A stretch of DNA of 64,000 nucleotides from Bradyrhizobium cenepequi (GTDB taxonomy: Bacteria > Pseudomonadota > Alphaproteobacteria > Rhizobiales > Xanthobacteraceae), in contig NZ_JAGKJI010000002.1 in NCBI RefSeq assembly GCF_020329485.1, forward strand, positions 248,001 to 312,000, written 5' to 3'. Shown here piece after piece: positions 63,513 to 64,000 of the stretch. How positions within the stretch are numbered: position 1 is the first letter of the stretch; every line of letters begins with the position of its first letter. Under the pieces are notes generated by a model that saw nothing but the letters and a program-made list of their open reading frames with translations, did no database searches and was not told the origin of the DNA. A program made the translations under genes and the position numbers.

Positions 63513-64000
63513 CCCGGAAGTTCTGGCCCAACGCGCATGCGCTCATCACCGGCGGCGGCTCCGGCATCGGTGCCGCCAGTGCACGCGCGCTGGCTGAGGC
63601 CGGCATCCGCATAAGTATCGCAGGCAGAAGGCCTGATGCGCTTGCCACGACCGCAGCGTCGCTCGGGGAGCGCGCTGGCGCGGTTCTGTCGATGGATGTG
63701 ACCGACGAAATTGCGGTCACTGAGGGCATCAAGCGGATCGAGGCCGAGGCCGGCCCGATCGACATCCTCGTCAACAATGCGGGGAAGGCGTTGAGCGCAC
63801 CGTTCGAGAAGACGGATGCGGCTCTGTGGTCGGACATGCTGGCGAGCAACCTCTCCAGCGTGTTCCTGGTGACGCAAGCGGTGGTGCCCGGCATGGCGCA
63901 ACGAGGGCGCGGGCGGGTGATCAATGTCGCCTCTACCGCAGGCTTGACCGGCTACTCTTACGTCTCGGCCTATGTCGCCGCCAAGCACGGCGTCGTTGGG
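63509..64000 (+). CDS. SDR family NAD(P)-dependent oxidoreductase, cut by window edge
   Basis: The first 164 residues are visible. They show the cofactor loop [19 protein letters not shown], the NNAG motif ([11 protein letters not shown]) and catalytic Ser/Tyr/Lys in [20 protein letters not shown] followed by AK. The start overlaps the stop of the monooxygenase gene by ATGA. It probably oxidises a hydroxyacyl-CoA intermediate of the same aromatic pathway. Confidence 0.92.
   Translation, partial: MTRKFWPNAHALITGGGSGIGAASARALAEAGIRISIAGRRPDALATTAASLGERAGAVLSMDVTDEIAVTEGIKRIEAEAGPIDILVNNAGKALSAPFEKTDAALWSDMLASNLSSVFLVTQAVVPGMAQRGRGRVINVASTAGLTGYSYVSAYVAAKHGVVG

Noticed and set aside
1..64000. 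CRISPR arrays, insertion sequences, riboswitches, phage or symbiosis genes
   Set aside because: No regularly spaced repeats, transposase or integrase motifs, known riboswitch cores, or nod/nif genes were recognised on either strand.

Overview
The window reads as chromosomal DNA of a high-GC alphaproteobacterium, most likely Bradyrhizobium or a close relative. Supporting signs are a ferrichrome-type receptor operon resembling Bradyrhizobium fegAB with an Irr-box-like palindrome in front, a TIGR02301 family protein, and several short palindromic intergenic repeats of the kind common in this family. No insertion sequence, phage, CRISPR array or rRNA was seen. One tRNA, tRNA-Pro(CGG), is present.

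Layout. 1-12.3 kb is mostly housekeeping and repair: a frameshifted DUF2339 membrane protein, a tyrosine phosphatase, an overlapping ygfZ-tag-HD hydrolase operon, a dihydroorotase-like amidohydrolase, two Nudix hydrolases, an SRAP/YedK protein and a Sua5-type tRNA modification enzyme. Two inverted copies of a MITE-like element lie here. 12.4-21 kb is accessory and partly decaying: a drug-efflux MFS, an alpha/beta hydrolase-phosphoribosyltransferase fusion preceded by an overlapping micro-ORF, AMP nucleosidase, and two decayed fragments (an acyl-CoA ligase and a ThrE-type exporter) flanking an intact thioesterase. 21.5-29 kb has glutaminase, an MFS transporter and an HdeD protein in a row (a possible acid-resistance group), a secreted amidohydrolase, and a PpiC / small secreted protein / lytic transglycosylase row. 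30.8-37.7 kb holds an AraC regulator with a fegAB-like iron-uptake operon, and a MocR regulator divergent from a DUF983 gene.

38-61 kb is the most notable part, an exopolysaccharide locus of about 20 genes. Gene content matches a xanthan/acetan-type Wzx/Wzy pathway: ExoY-like primer transferase, a WecG/TagA/GumM-type transferase, three GT4-type transferases, two acyltransferases, flippase, polymerase, a co-polymerase fused to a tyrosine autokinase, a short outer-membrane export (OPX) protein, mannose-1-phosphate guanylyltransferase, UDP-glucose dehydrogenase and an FkbM methyltransferase. Two additions stand out: a beta-barrel protein encoded between the OPX and co-polymerase genes, and a secreted GH10 glycanase in the middle of the locus. 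My working model is that the OPX protein, which lacks the C-terminal membrane helix of Wza, uses the beta-barrel as its outer-membrane channel, and that the GH10 enzyme trims the beta-1,4-linked backbone.

61-64 kb starts an aromatic acyl-CoA degradation operon: a fused FAD monooxygenase / old-yellow-enzyme protein followed with overlap by an SDR oxidoreductase cut by the window edge. Its promoter region carries a perfect palindrome suggestive of MarR/TetR-type control.
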